Positions 6,996-12,359 of a stretch of DNA of 12,359 nucleotides are shown piece after piece. Position 1 is the stretch's first letter. Each line of letters begins with the position of its first letter. Source of the DNA: RGIG1995 sp045652425 (GTDB lineage: Bacteria; Bacillota; Clostridia; Oscillospirales; CAG-272); NCBI GenBank assembly GCA_045652425.1, contig JAZRUG010000024.1:1-12359 (forward strand), in the 5' to 3' direction. Under the pieces are notes generated by a model. That model worked only from the letters and a program-made list of their open reading frames with translations, did no database searches and was not told where the DNA came from. Position numbers and translations under genes: made by a program.

Positions 6996-8066
6996 TTAAA
7001 TGCCGTAATAAGGGAGTTGAAAATCAAATCTTTCCTTGTTGTTCGCGTGCCAACTTATCATATGCTTTATCGTTTCACTCGCCTTTGACATAGCGGCAAC
7101 ATCTGAATTGAATGCCTGATGGGGTTGAACATATATGTTTGCAGCTCTGCTGATAGACGCTTCAAGCATTTCAAATGCGGCTTTGTGGTTTTCGTTAGAA
7201 GCTTCCGCTTTTTTGTTGAGTATAGCAGAAAAACCGTTTTCATCGGAGAATACGTCAACGCCGATACCTGATATTTTACCTGATTTGTAAAGTTTAAGAA
7301 GCGTTGCTTCGGGGGCTATTTCGCCTCTTGTAACGTTTATAAATACAAGTCCGTCCTTTGCTTTTGAAAGTGTTTCTTCGGAGAAGTAATTAACGTTGTA
7401 GTATCTGCTGTTCTCAAGTCTTGTGAGGTTCATAGCATTAATAATAATATCGGAATTTGCTATAGCTTTTTCTTTTGTAACAAAGTTAACTTTGCCGTTA
7501 TAGAGTTTTGAAAGTTCTTCTTCTCTTATATCTACTGCTTGTACGGTAAGCCCGTTGCCTTCGAGAAGTTCGTATATTCTTTTTCCTATCTTGCCTACGC
7601 CGAATACGGTTGCAGTTCTGTTCTCATTTAATTCCATAAATGAAAGAGTCTTGTTTCTTTCAAACGTACATGTGTTAAACGTATAGTGGTTGAGATAACC
7701 TGCAGTTGCATACATAAATTTAATAGCAGTCTGCGCTACAGCGTTTACGCAATATTCGCGGAGAGATGTAACGTTTGCTTTGTCTGCAAGATGCTCAAAG
7801 TGGTCATAACCGGCACTTCTTGTGATGACGCTTTTTTTACCCGAATCAAGCCAAGTTGCAGGAAGTTTTGAGTGTGTTTTTGTCGTAACTATTTCAGGAA
7901 GAACGGTGTCGGGGTTCTGTTCCATATATTCCTGAAGATTAAGAGGAGTGATAACGTAGTTGTAATCTTTGGGCAAAAGACCTGCAGCCTGCGCTTTTTC
8001 CGTTTCCTCGCGCAAATGGTCGGCTTCTTTGCCAAGTGCTTCAAAATGAAGAATATCGTAGTTCAT
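6996..8066 (-). CDS. D-isomer-specific 2-hydroxyacid dehydrogenase (D-lactate dehydrogenase-like)
   Basis: NAD-dependent reduction of a 2-oxo acid to a D-2-hydroxy acid, or the reverse. The nucleotide-binding loop is GVGKIG (156-161). The catalytic trio is visible as R247 (NVTRGE), E276 (DVFSDE) and H316 (QPHQAFN); the 29-residue spacing of Arg to Glu is that of D-lactate dehydrogenases, and the acidic stretch before H316 also resembles D-LDH rather than glycerate or phosphoglycerate enzymes. Length 356 is slightly above the usual 330. ATG start with GGGAGA about 7 nt upstream. It has its own promoter and stands alone, 210 bp before deoR. Pyruvate is a reasonable but unproven substrate; a VanH-like or other hydroxyacid role is possible. 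Confidence 0.88.
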   Translation of the reverse strand: MNYDILHFEALGKEADHLREETEKAQAAGLLPKDYNYVITPLNLQEYMEQNPDTVLPEIVTTKTHSKLPATWLDSGKKSVITRSAGYDHFEHLADKANVTSLREYCVNAVAQTAIKFMYATAGYLNHYTFNTCTFERNKTLSFMELNENRTATVFGVGKIGKRIYELLEGNGLTVQAVDIREEELSKLYNGKVNFVTKEKAIANSDIIINAMNLTRLENSRYYNVNYFSEETLSKAKDGLVFINVTRGEIAPEATLLKLYKSGKISGIGVDVFSDENGFSAILNKKAEASNENHKAAFEMLEASISRAANIYVQPHQAFNSDVAAMSKASETIKHMISWHANNKERFDFQLPYYGI

Positions 8067-8114
8067 TTTTTGTGTCTCCCGTTTCTTTGTGTTTCAAAAA
8101 ATCTAATCAAAAAC

Positions 8115-8144
8115 ATTATACCATATAATAGGTAGAAATTTAAA
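8115..8144 (-). promoter_or_regulatory. Promoter of the D-2-hydroxyacid dehydrogenase gene
   Basis: Minus-strand extended -10 TGGTATAAT (8115-8123) with a weak -35, TTTAAA (8139-8144), at 18 bp. The leader would be about 40 nt. ATTATA and TATAAT form a 6-bp dyad around TGG that overlaps the -10, so a regulator could occlude it. Confidence 0.65.
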
Positions 8145-8197
8145 GAGTTTTTTGATAAAAATACATAAGTGCCTATGAAAAATATTTATGAAAACGC

Positions 8198-8226
8198 AAA
8201 AAAACAGTCGCTTTTTTAAGCAACTG
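8198..8226 (-). terminator. Rho-independent terminator of the ribF-carboxypeptidase unit
   Basis: On the minus strand CAGTTGCTT pairs with AAGCGACTG (8218-8226 and 8205-8213, one G-U pair) around an AAAA loop, followed by seven T residues (8198-8204). It is about 22 bp after the carboxypeptidase stop. Confidence 0.93.
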
Positions 8227-8247
8227 CTTTTAAAAATTGTAAAATGA

Positions 8248-9564
8248 TCATCTTCTACCGTTTTTGCGGTACTTGTATTTGTATCTCTTGCTTCTGGTGC
8301 GGCTATGAATCACAACCGCAAAATAAAGAAGTGTTACGCCTACAGCACACAAAATAACAATTTTGAATTCCGGAGATTTGGTAAAACTCTTGATTATTGC
8401 AAGCAAGTACAAAAGATTATTTCTCTCAACAGTGTTTTTTGTTATGAGGTCAACTTCGGATAAAACATCACCGTTATAAGAAAGAATAATTTTTCCCGCA
8501 ACGTAGCCCTCGGGAATGGGGGCGTTAATCGATTCTTCATACAGTTCAACTTTACGTGTAATGTCTTTTTCCAAATCAACCGAAGAAGGCAAAAAATATT
8601 CTACGTTTTTTGCAGGGGAAAGTACGACGTAATCAACTTGTCCCGATAAATTAACGTCAACTTCGCATATCATTTCGCCCGAATCAAGAATTTTTTGATA
8701 TTTAAAGTTTTCGAAAGCCCAGTCTATCATTTCATTGGCGGCAGTATAGCTATATATATTCTCGTCATCAATGCTACCGCCCATAAGTACGAAAATATTT
8801 GTCATACCGTCTTTTTTTGCGGCGGTAACAACCACGTGTCCGCCCTCGACGGTTGAACCCGCATTCATACCCTCTGCCGCTTTGTTTTTATATTTCGTTT
8901 CTACGTTGGTGGCAATAAGATAGTTACTGTTATAAATATATCTCGTTTTTGACATATTAGTTTCGGGGAAAACGTATCTTACCGAAGAAGATATTTCCAT
9001 ATAATCCTTTACAAGATATGCGTAACTTGCAAGAATTGCCGTATCTTCGGCAGTCGTATACATTTCCGTGTCAGGATACCCCGACGGATTGGTGTATTTT
9101 GTGTTTTTCATACCAAGTTCAAGCGCTTTTTGATTCATATTGTCAATAAAGAGCTCGTGGCTTCCCGACATCTCGTATGCAAGAACGTATGCGGCATCAT
9201 TTGCGCCGCCTACTATTACAGCGTAAATAAGGTTTTCTATAGATACGACTTCGCCTGCTTTAAGTTTAATGTTTTTTCCTTTGTATTTGCCTAAAGATTC
9301 TGCGGTAACGGTGATAAGGTCAGACATATTGTCCTTGTATAATTCAACAGCCATAACCCCCGTCATGATTTTTGCCGTTGATGCAGGATGAATCTTATCT
9401 TTTTCGTTTTTATTATAAAGAACAGTATCGTTTTCCATATTGTAAATGCAAACGTTCTGAACCGCCGACAAATCGGGCATATCATCTTCCGCGCATACGG
9501 TAAATGCTAAAAACGTTAATATTAAAATTGTAAAGCTTAAAAATAACAGTATTCTTTTCTTCAC
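8248..9564 (-). CDS. PBP5/DacF-type D-alanyl-D-alanine carboxypeptidase homologue with altered active-site motifs
   Basis: Peptidase S11 family; members remove the terminal D-Ala from peptidoglycan stem peptides outside the membrane. Residues 1-25 are a signal peptide (cleavage likely after TVCA). SxxK is intact at S62-T-A-K65 in HPASTAKIM. The SxN position reads G120-A-N122 and the KTG position reads N234-A-G236 (EGMNAGST), so the usual Ser, Lys and Thr are missing. Residues 300-375 match the PBP5 C-terminal beta domain, 401-420 are a hydrophobic anchor, and a strongly basic tail follows. Start is GTG (9562-9564): no ATG precedes the signal peptide, and GGGGAA overlapping the ribF stop serves as ribosome site. 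It lies 13 bp after ribF. It may be a divergent active clade or a pseudoenzyme. Confidence 0.9.
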   Translation of the reverse strand: MKKRILLFLSFTILILTFLAFTVCAEDDMPDLSAVQNVCIYNMENDTVLYNKNEKDKIHPASTAKIMTGVMAVELYKDNMSDLITVTAESLGKYKGKNIKLKAGEVVSIENLIYAVIVGGANDAAYVLAYEMSGSHELFIDNMNQKALELGMKNTKYTNPSGYPDTEMYTTAEDTAILASYAYLVKDYMEISSSVRYVFPETNMSKTRYIYNSNYLIATNVETKYKNKAAEGMNAGSTVEGGHVVVTAAKKDGMTNIFVLMGGSIDDENIYSYTAANEMIDWAFENFKYQKILDSGEMICEVDVNLSGQVDYVVLSPAKNVEYFLPSSVDLEKDITRKVELYEESINAPIPEGYVAGKIILSYNGDVLSEVDLITKNTVERNNLLYLLAIIKSFTKSPEFKIVILCAVGVTLLYFAVVIHSRTRSKRYKYKYRKNGRR

Positions 9565-9577
9565 TTTTTTAATTCCC

Positions 9578-10513
9578 CTAATTTTTCGAAAAGTATTCTC
9601 TAACAGAAATAATATCTTTTTCTATCGCTTCTTTTAATTTTTCTACCCCGTCGAATTTTTGTTCGTCACGAAGTTTTTTATAAAAACTTACCTTTATTTT
9701 CTCTCCGTAAAGGCATCCGGCGTAATCAACAATGTGTGTTTCGCAATTTATATCCCCGACGTCGTCATTAACTGTAGGTCTAAAACCGACGTTTGAGACA
9801 CCCATATAAGTTTTGCCGTTAATAAAGCACTTGCTCGCATATATACCGTTTTTGAGTTTTACTTTATCTGTTGGAAACACTTGATTTATTGTCGGTATTC
9901 CTATGGTTCTGCCTAATTGCTTTCCGTAAACAACAGGCAGATTTACGGAATAAGGTCTGCCTAACATACGGTTTGCTTTTTCTATTTCTCCCAATTCAAT
10001 CGCATCTCTTATGGCAGTTGAGCTGATGACAGATTTTTCCGTGCATACCGCATCTGCAATAATAACGCTTCTCCCTGATTTTTTAAGCAATTCACCTAAC
10101 TTTTCGGGCGTTCCGGCTCTGTTGTTTCCAAACCTGAAATTGAAGCCGCAAACGGCTGAACGACAATCAAGTTTTTGGGTAAGAATTATATCAACGAACT
10201 CCTCCGGTGAGTAATTTCTGACCGATAAAAAATCTTCGTACACGGCATAATCAACGCCGTTTTCTGCAAATATTTCATTTTTTTCTTCGGTAGACGTGAG
10301 ATATGCGTTTCTTTTACCCGAAAGAGTATTCATAGGGTGATCTTCAAACGTCCATATCCCAACCTTTATCCCAAGGCGTTTCCCCTCGGCTATTGCTTTT
10401 TTGATAAGCTCAAGATGACCAAGGTGTATTCCGTCAAAGTTTCCCAATATCAAACAAAGGGGAGATGAACACTTTTTGACTTCTATTCTGTTTTCTAAAT
10501 CTACTATTTTCAA
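9578..10513 (-). CDS. ribF: Bifunctional riboflavin kinase / FAD synthetase
   Basis: Converts riboflavin to FMN and FMN to FAD. N-terminal adenylyltransferase domain: GNFDGIHLGH (24-33), NFRFGNNRAGTP (125-136) and SSTAIRD (164-170). C-terminal kinase domain (about 185-305): GRTIGIPTIN (201-210), NGIYAS (222-227), GVSNVGFRPT (238-247) and the catalytic-position E258 in CETHI. Length 311 is standard and all key residues are present. The start is TTG (10511-10513): AAGGGGAT lies five bases upstream, there is no in-frame ATG upstream past the ribosome site, and the next internal ATG (residue 61) would remove the nucleotide-binding motif. It is followed closely by the carboxypeptidase gene. Its FAD product is needed by the nearby E3, but that link is only metabolic. 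Confidence 0.95.
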   Translation of the reverse strand: MKIVDLENRIEVKKCSSPLCLILGNFDGIHLGHLELIKKAIAEGKRLGIKVGIWTFEDHPMNTLSGKRNAYLTSTEEKNEIFAENGVDYAVYEDFLSVRNYSPEEFVDIILTQKLDCRSAVCGFNFRFGNNRAGTPEKLGELLKKSGRSVIIADAVCTEKSVISSTAIRDAIELGEIEKANRMLGRPYSVNLPVVYGKQLGRTIGIPTINQVFPTDKVKLKNGIYASKCFINGKTYMGVSNVGFRPTVNDDVGDINCETHIVDYAGCLYGEKIKVSFYKKLRDEQKFDGVEKLKEAIEKDIISVREYFSKN

Positions 10514-10547
10514 AATGTATCCCCTTTTTACGTCTTAAAACCAATAA

Positions 10548-10589
10548 CTCTGTCCCAAAAACAACCGACATAGTCGCCAAGGAACAGAG
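10548..10589 (-). promoter_or_regulatory. Structured leader hairpin upstream of ribF
   Basis: On the minus strand CTCTGTTCC (10581-10589) pairs with GGGACAGAG (10548-10556) with one G-U pair; inside is a small CGAC/GTCG hairpin (10566-10576). It lies about 35 nt before the TTG start. It lacks the conserved FMN riboswitch sequence blocks and is too short to be one. Role unknown. Confidence 0.4.
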
Positions 10590-10606
10590 CGTAAAAAATG
10601 CATAAC

Positions 10607-10646
10607 AAAAAAACTCAAATTTTTTTTAAAACTAAAAAATCATTTG
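10607..10646 (-). terminator. Possible A+T-only terminator after ireB
   Basis: Minus-strand CAAAT/ATTTG and TTTTTT/AAAAAA segments form an interrupted stem overlapping the end of ireB, followed by GAG and seven T residues (10607-10613). The stem is A+T only, so termination would be weak and ribF may be read through from ireB. Confidence 0.35.
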
Positions 10647-10897
10647 ACTCCGAGAAAATTCTTCACAAGAATATTTAAAAGCTCGTCGCGGTCTATTTTG
10701 CGGATAAGACTGCGGGCGTTCTTGTGGTTGGTAATATAAGTCGGGTCTTCCGAAAGGATATAACCAACTATCTGATTAATGGGATCATAACCTTTTTCGA
10801 TAAGTGCGGCATACACGTTCAAAAGAATCTTTCTTGTGTCATCGTCCTTGTCTCCGTTAAGCGAAAAGGTTAGTGTTTTGTCTTTCTCATCGTACAT
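10640..10897 (-). CDS. ireB: IreB family regulatory phosphoprotein (UPF0297)
   Basis: Small cytoplasmic protein; in Enterococcus faecalis IreB is phosphorylated by the Ser/Thr kinase IreK and reduces intrinsic cephalosporin resistance. The family core is clear: KGYDPINQIVGYILSEDPTY (35-54), then HKNARSLIRKIDRDELL (58-74). Length 85 is normal. The N-terminal segment KTLTFSLNGD (7-16) keeps a threonine (T8) aligned with one of the two enterococcal phospho-threonines; the earlier one is absent. ATG start with AAGGAG about 10 nt upstream and its own promoter. In most Bacillota it sits with alaS, ruvX and a DUF1292 gene; none of these is adjacent here. Other than an IreB homologue, no alternative fits. 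Confidence 0.95.
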   Translation of the reverse strand: MYDEKDKTLTFSLNGDKDDDTRKILLNVYAALIEKGYDPINQIVGYILSEDPTYITNHKNARSLIRKIDRDELLNILVKNFLGVK

Positions 10898-10931
10898 TTT
10901 GTTTCAGCTCCTTGCGAGTTGCATTTTATTT

Positions 10932-10960
10932 ATTTTACACCTAATCCCAAATAATATCAA
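10932..10960 (-). promoter_or_regulatory. Sigma-A promoter of ireB
   Basis: Minus-strand TTGATA (10955-10960), 17-bp spacer, TAAAAT (10932-10937): 10 of 12 consensus positions match. It gives a leader of about 27 nt and may also serve ribF and the carboxypeptidase gene by readthrough. Confidence 0.8.
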
Positions 10961-11019
10961 TAGGTTACAACTTATTTTTTTGAATTCTTTGAAAAAATTA
11001 AAGAAATAATTAAAATTCA

Positions 11020-11048
11020 CGGCATACGGAAAGCAAAAACCGTACGCC
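11020..11048 (-). terminator. Probable terminator after the S1-domain gene
   Basis: On the minus strand GGCGTACGG and CCGTATGCC (11040-11048 and 11021-11029) form a 9-bp stem with one G-U pair and a 10-nt loop. It is followed by GTGAATTTTAATTATTT, a T-rich but interrupted tail, so termination may be incomplete. It begins 19 bp after the stop codon. Confidence 0.65.
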
Positions 11049-11066
11049 GCGCCGTTATACAATTGC

Positions 11067-12008
11067 TTAAAAATACGTTTCAATTAGCTTGTTACATTCA
11101 TCAGGGGAGTATTTCCAAGAATCTATATGTTTTACGTTGGCTTTTGGGAAAGGGCTGTTGGTGTTGGTTTTTTTCTCTCCCTTGTAGCTGTCGATAAGTA
11201 CCAGTTTTATTTTCATTCTTTCGGGAATGATGTTTTTTATGTAAACTGCGGCTGTTTGGCCGACGGTTATTCCCTCGCGGCATTCGGCAAGTCCCGCAAG
11301 ATTTGGGGTAAGCTCAACAAATATACCGTAATCTTCGATAGAACGAACGATACCTGCGACGGTTTGACCGACAGAAAAGAGGTTGGCGTTTTCTTCCCAA
11401 GTGCCAAGCAGTTCTTTATGGGTTACGTATATTCTGCCAGATTCAAAATCAATGCTTTTTATTACAGTATTGATATACTGCCCGATTGTAAATCTGTCAG
11501 AAGGGTGGCTAATTCTTGATACCGATATGCAGTCAATAGATAATAGCGAAATTATGCCGCAGCCGATATCGACAAATGCTCCGAAGTGTTCAAGATGAGT
11601 TACTTTTGACGGAATAACGTCGCCGGGGGAAAGGTGCGACAGATAACATTCATAACACTCTCTTTGAGCCTCGCGTCTTGAAAGTATACACAAAGGCATA
11701 CCGTTTTCATTGTATCTTATTTCTTTAATTTTGAAGCATACGGCTTTGCCTACCCTTGTTATGACGGCAATATCTTTAACACCGTTGCCGTCAATTTCCC
11801 AAACAACCTCTTCTCGCGGAATGATACCTCGGATTCCGTTGCCGAGTTCGACATAGAGTGACATAGCGTTATTGCAAAGAATAGCCATTCCCTCGAGAAT
11901 CGCGCCATCTTGTTTGGCTCTTTCAAGTCCTGCCAAAGTTGAAAGATATTCTTTGTTTTCCGACCTATCGAGCTTCATTCCCTCGGGATAATACGTGCGT
12001 TTTTCCAT
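11067..12008 (-). CDS. Protein with three S1-type RNA-binding domains
   Basis: Cytoplasmic OB-fold protein, probably binding RNA or ribosomes. Three S1-like units are visible: 35-112 (divergent; GAILEGMAI ... SLYVELGNGIRGIIPREE ... ILSRRE), 128-200 (PGDVIPSKVTHLEHFGAFVDIG ... GRIYVTHKELLG) and 213-272 (VGQTVAGIVRSIEDYGIFVEL). HLEHFGAFV and IEDYGIFVEL are the classic S1 signatures. At 313 residues it is shorter than ribosomal protein S1 (four to six domains) but longer than single-domain YabR-type proteins. I place the start at the ATG 12006-12008, with AGGA (12019-12022) upstream. A longer frame opens at TTG 12126-12128 but adds 40 A+T-rich codons with no S1 similarity and no ribosome site. 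The C-terminal 40 residues are unlike S1 and unrecognised. Confidence 0.88.
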   Translation of the reverse strand: MEKRTYYPEGMKLDRSENKEYLSTLAGLERAKQDGAILEGMAILCNNAMSLYVELGNGIRGIIPREEVVWEIDGNGVKDIAVITRVGKAVCFKIKEIRYNENGMPLCILSRREAQRECYECYLSHLSPGDVIPSKVTHLEHFGAFVDIGCGIISLLSIDCISVSRISHPSDRFTIGQYINTVIKSIDFESGRIYVTHKELLGTWEENANLFSVGQTVAGIVRSIEDYGIFVELTPNLAGLAECREGITVGQTAAVYIKNIIPERMKIKLVLIDSYKGEKKTNTNSPFPKANVKHIDSWKYSPDECNKLIETYF

Positions 12009-12168
12009 ATAAAAATTTTCCTGCCTTTCGTCCTCTTTTTTGATGCAAGTCTTATTTTGTACAATTGTATTTTTGAAGACGGAAAAATAGAACAATAAAA
12101 TGAGATTTTGTGCAATTTGAAAATGCAATAATTACCGCTATGCATTTACAAAAAGTTTGTACAGACCA

Positions 12169-12248
12169 AGGAAGATTCCAAAGATTTCACCTCTGTGTAT
12201 TGCACGTACAGTCAAGACAGGAAGATTCCAAAGAGGTCTCCTCTTTGG
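12169..12248. repeat. Direct repeat pair plus CCAAAGAGG hairpin
   Basis: AGGAAGATTCCAAAGA occurs at 12169-12184 and 12219-12234, exactly 50 bp apart, each followed five bases later by CCTCT. In the second copy CCAAAGAGG (12228-12236) and CCTCTTTGG (12240-12248) form a perfect 9-bp stem with a 3-nt loop; the first copy has lost this pairing. Confidence 0.85.
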
Positions 12249-12255
12249 TCGTTTT

Positions 12256-12283
12256 GGGGGTATGGGGTTCAAAGGGGTGGGGG
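12256..12283 (+). other. Putative G-quadruplex motif
   Basis: Four G runs of 5, 4, 4 and 5 (12256-12260, 12264-12267, 12274-12277, 12279-12283) separated by loops of 3, 6 and 1 nt. This satisfies even a strict four-tetrad pattern, in a region otherwise A+T-rich. The G-rich strand is the non-template strand for any plus-direction transcript and the template strand for minus-direction transcription toward the S1 gene. Confidence 0.75.
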
Positions 12284-12359
12284 AATCGCTCGCCACGCGA
12301 GAGGGAATCTCTGGTTCTTCAAACTCAAGAAAGCACTTAATTAACTTGTACAAACCAGT

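Larger units (their letters stand above)
12153..12358. repeat. Intergenic repeat element of about 200 bp
   Basis: The segment is bounded by AAGTTTGTACAGACCAAG (12153-12170) and the related AACTTGTACAAACCAG (12343-12358), each containing the palindrome TGTACA, so the ends match both directly and inverted. Base composition shifts sharply to G+C-rich inside. It holds a 50-bp-spaced direct repeat, a 9-bp hairpin and a G-quadruplex motif. A 71-codon minus-strand frame here has no ribosome site and crosses the repeats, so I do not call it a gene. With the short A+T-rich S1 leader, this accounts for the gene-free stretch 12009-12359. Confidence 0.6.

Noticed and set aside
10514..10639. FMN riboswitch before ribF
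   Set aside because: The conserved RFN sequence blocks are absent and the leader is too short.
12009..12128. N-terminal extension of the S1 protein from TTG at 12126-12128
   Set aside because: There is no ribosome site, the 40 codons are A+T-rich and unlike S1, and a good ATG with AGGA upstream lies at 12006-12008.
12061..12160. Promoter for the S1-domain gene
   Set aside because: TACAAT near 12060-12070 is a fair -10, but no acceptable -35 lies at 16-18 bp, so I did not call it.
12138..12353. 71-codon minus-strand frame in the terminal repeat
   Set aside because: It spans the direct repeats and the G-quadruplex complement, giving a Pro/Arg-rich product with no known domain; no ribosome site.
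1..12359. Defence, toxin-antitoxin, prophage or secondary-metabolite system
   Set aside because: Every convincing gene belongs to a known metabolic, regulatory or cell-wall family; no nuclease, integrase, toxin or synthase was seen.

Overview
The window looks like a chromosomal piece of a low-GC, Gram-positive anaerobe of the Clostridia (Bacillota). The evidence is an IreB (UPF0297) gene, which is a Bacillota family, strong purine-rich Shine-Dalgarno sites, A+T-rich sigma-A-type promoters, GTG and TTG starts, and gene families common in gut Clostridia. No species can be named from the sequence alone. All nine convincing genes are on the minus strand, so transcription runs from high to low coordinates.

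Layout from the transcriptional upstream end: 12359-12009 is a gene-free repeat region with a strong G-quadruplex motif. Next come a three-domain S1-type RNA-binding protein (12008-11067) with a terminator, ireB (10897-10640) with its own promoter, then ribF (10513-9578, TTG start) and a membrane-anchored D,D-carboxypeptidase homologue (9564-8248, GTG start), 13 bp apart and ending at a strong terminator. A monocistronic D-2-hydroxyacid dehydrogenase (8066-6996) follows. Then a perfect-consensus promoter (6898-6870) drives a four-gene unit: DeoR-type regulator, E2 acyltransferase, dihydrolipoyl dehydrogenase (E3) and a fused E1 alpha/beta. This unit ends at a strong terminator (578-543). Positions 1-542 carry a 120-bp tandem array and a palindromic MITE-like element.

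The last four genes encode a complete 2-oxo acid dehydrogenase complex, most likely oxidising pyruvate (or another 2-oxo acid) to acyl-CoA, CO2 and NADH, under a presumed sugar-phosphate-sensing repressor. The neighbouring D-2-hydroxyacid dehydrogenase would use or make a 2-oxo acid such as pyruvate, so redox or pyruvate handling may link the two units; that link is inference.

I found no convincing new multi-gene system. The most unusual signals are: (i) a boundary motif shared by otherwise different repeat elements at both ends of the window; (ii) the PBP5-family protein that keeps SxxK but has lost the usual residues of the SxN and KTG motifs; (iii) the G-quadruplex motif in an A+T-rich context; and (iv) the DeoR-E2-E3-E1(fused) operon with palindromic repeats inserted between E3 and E1.
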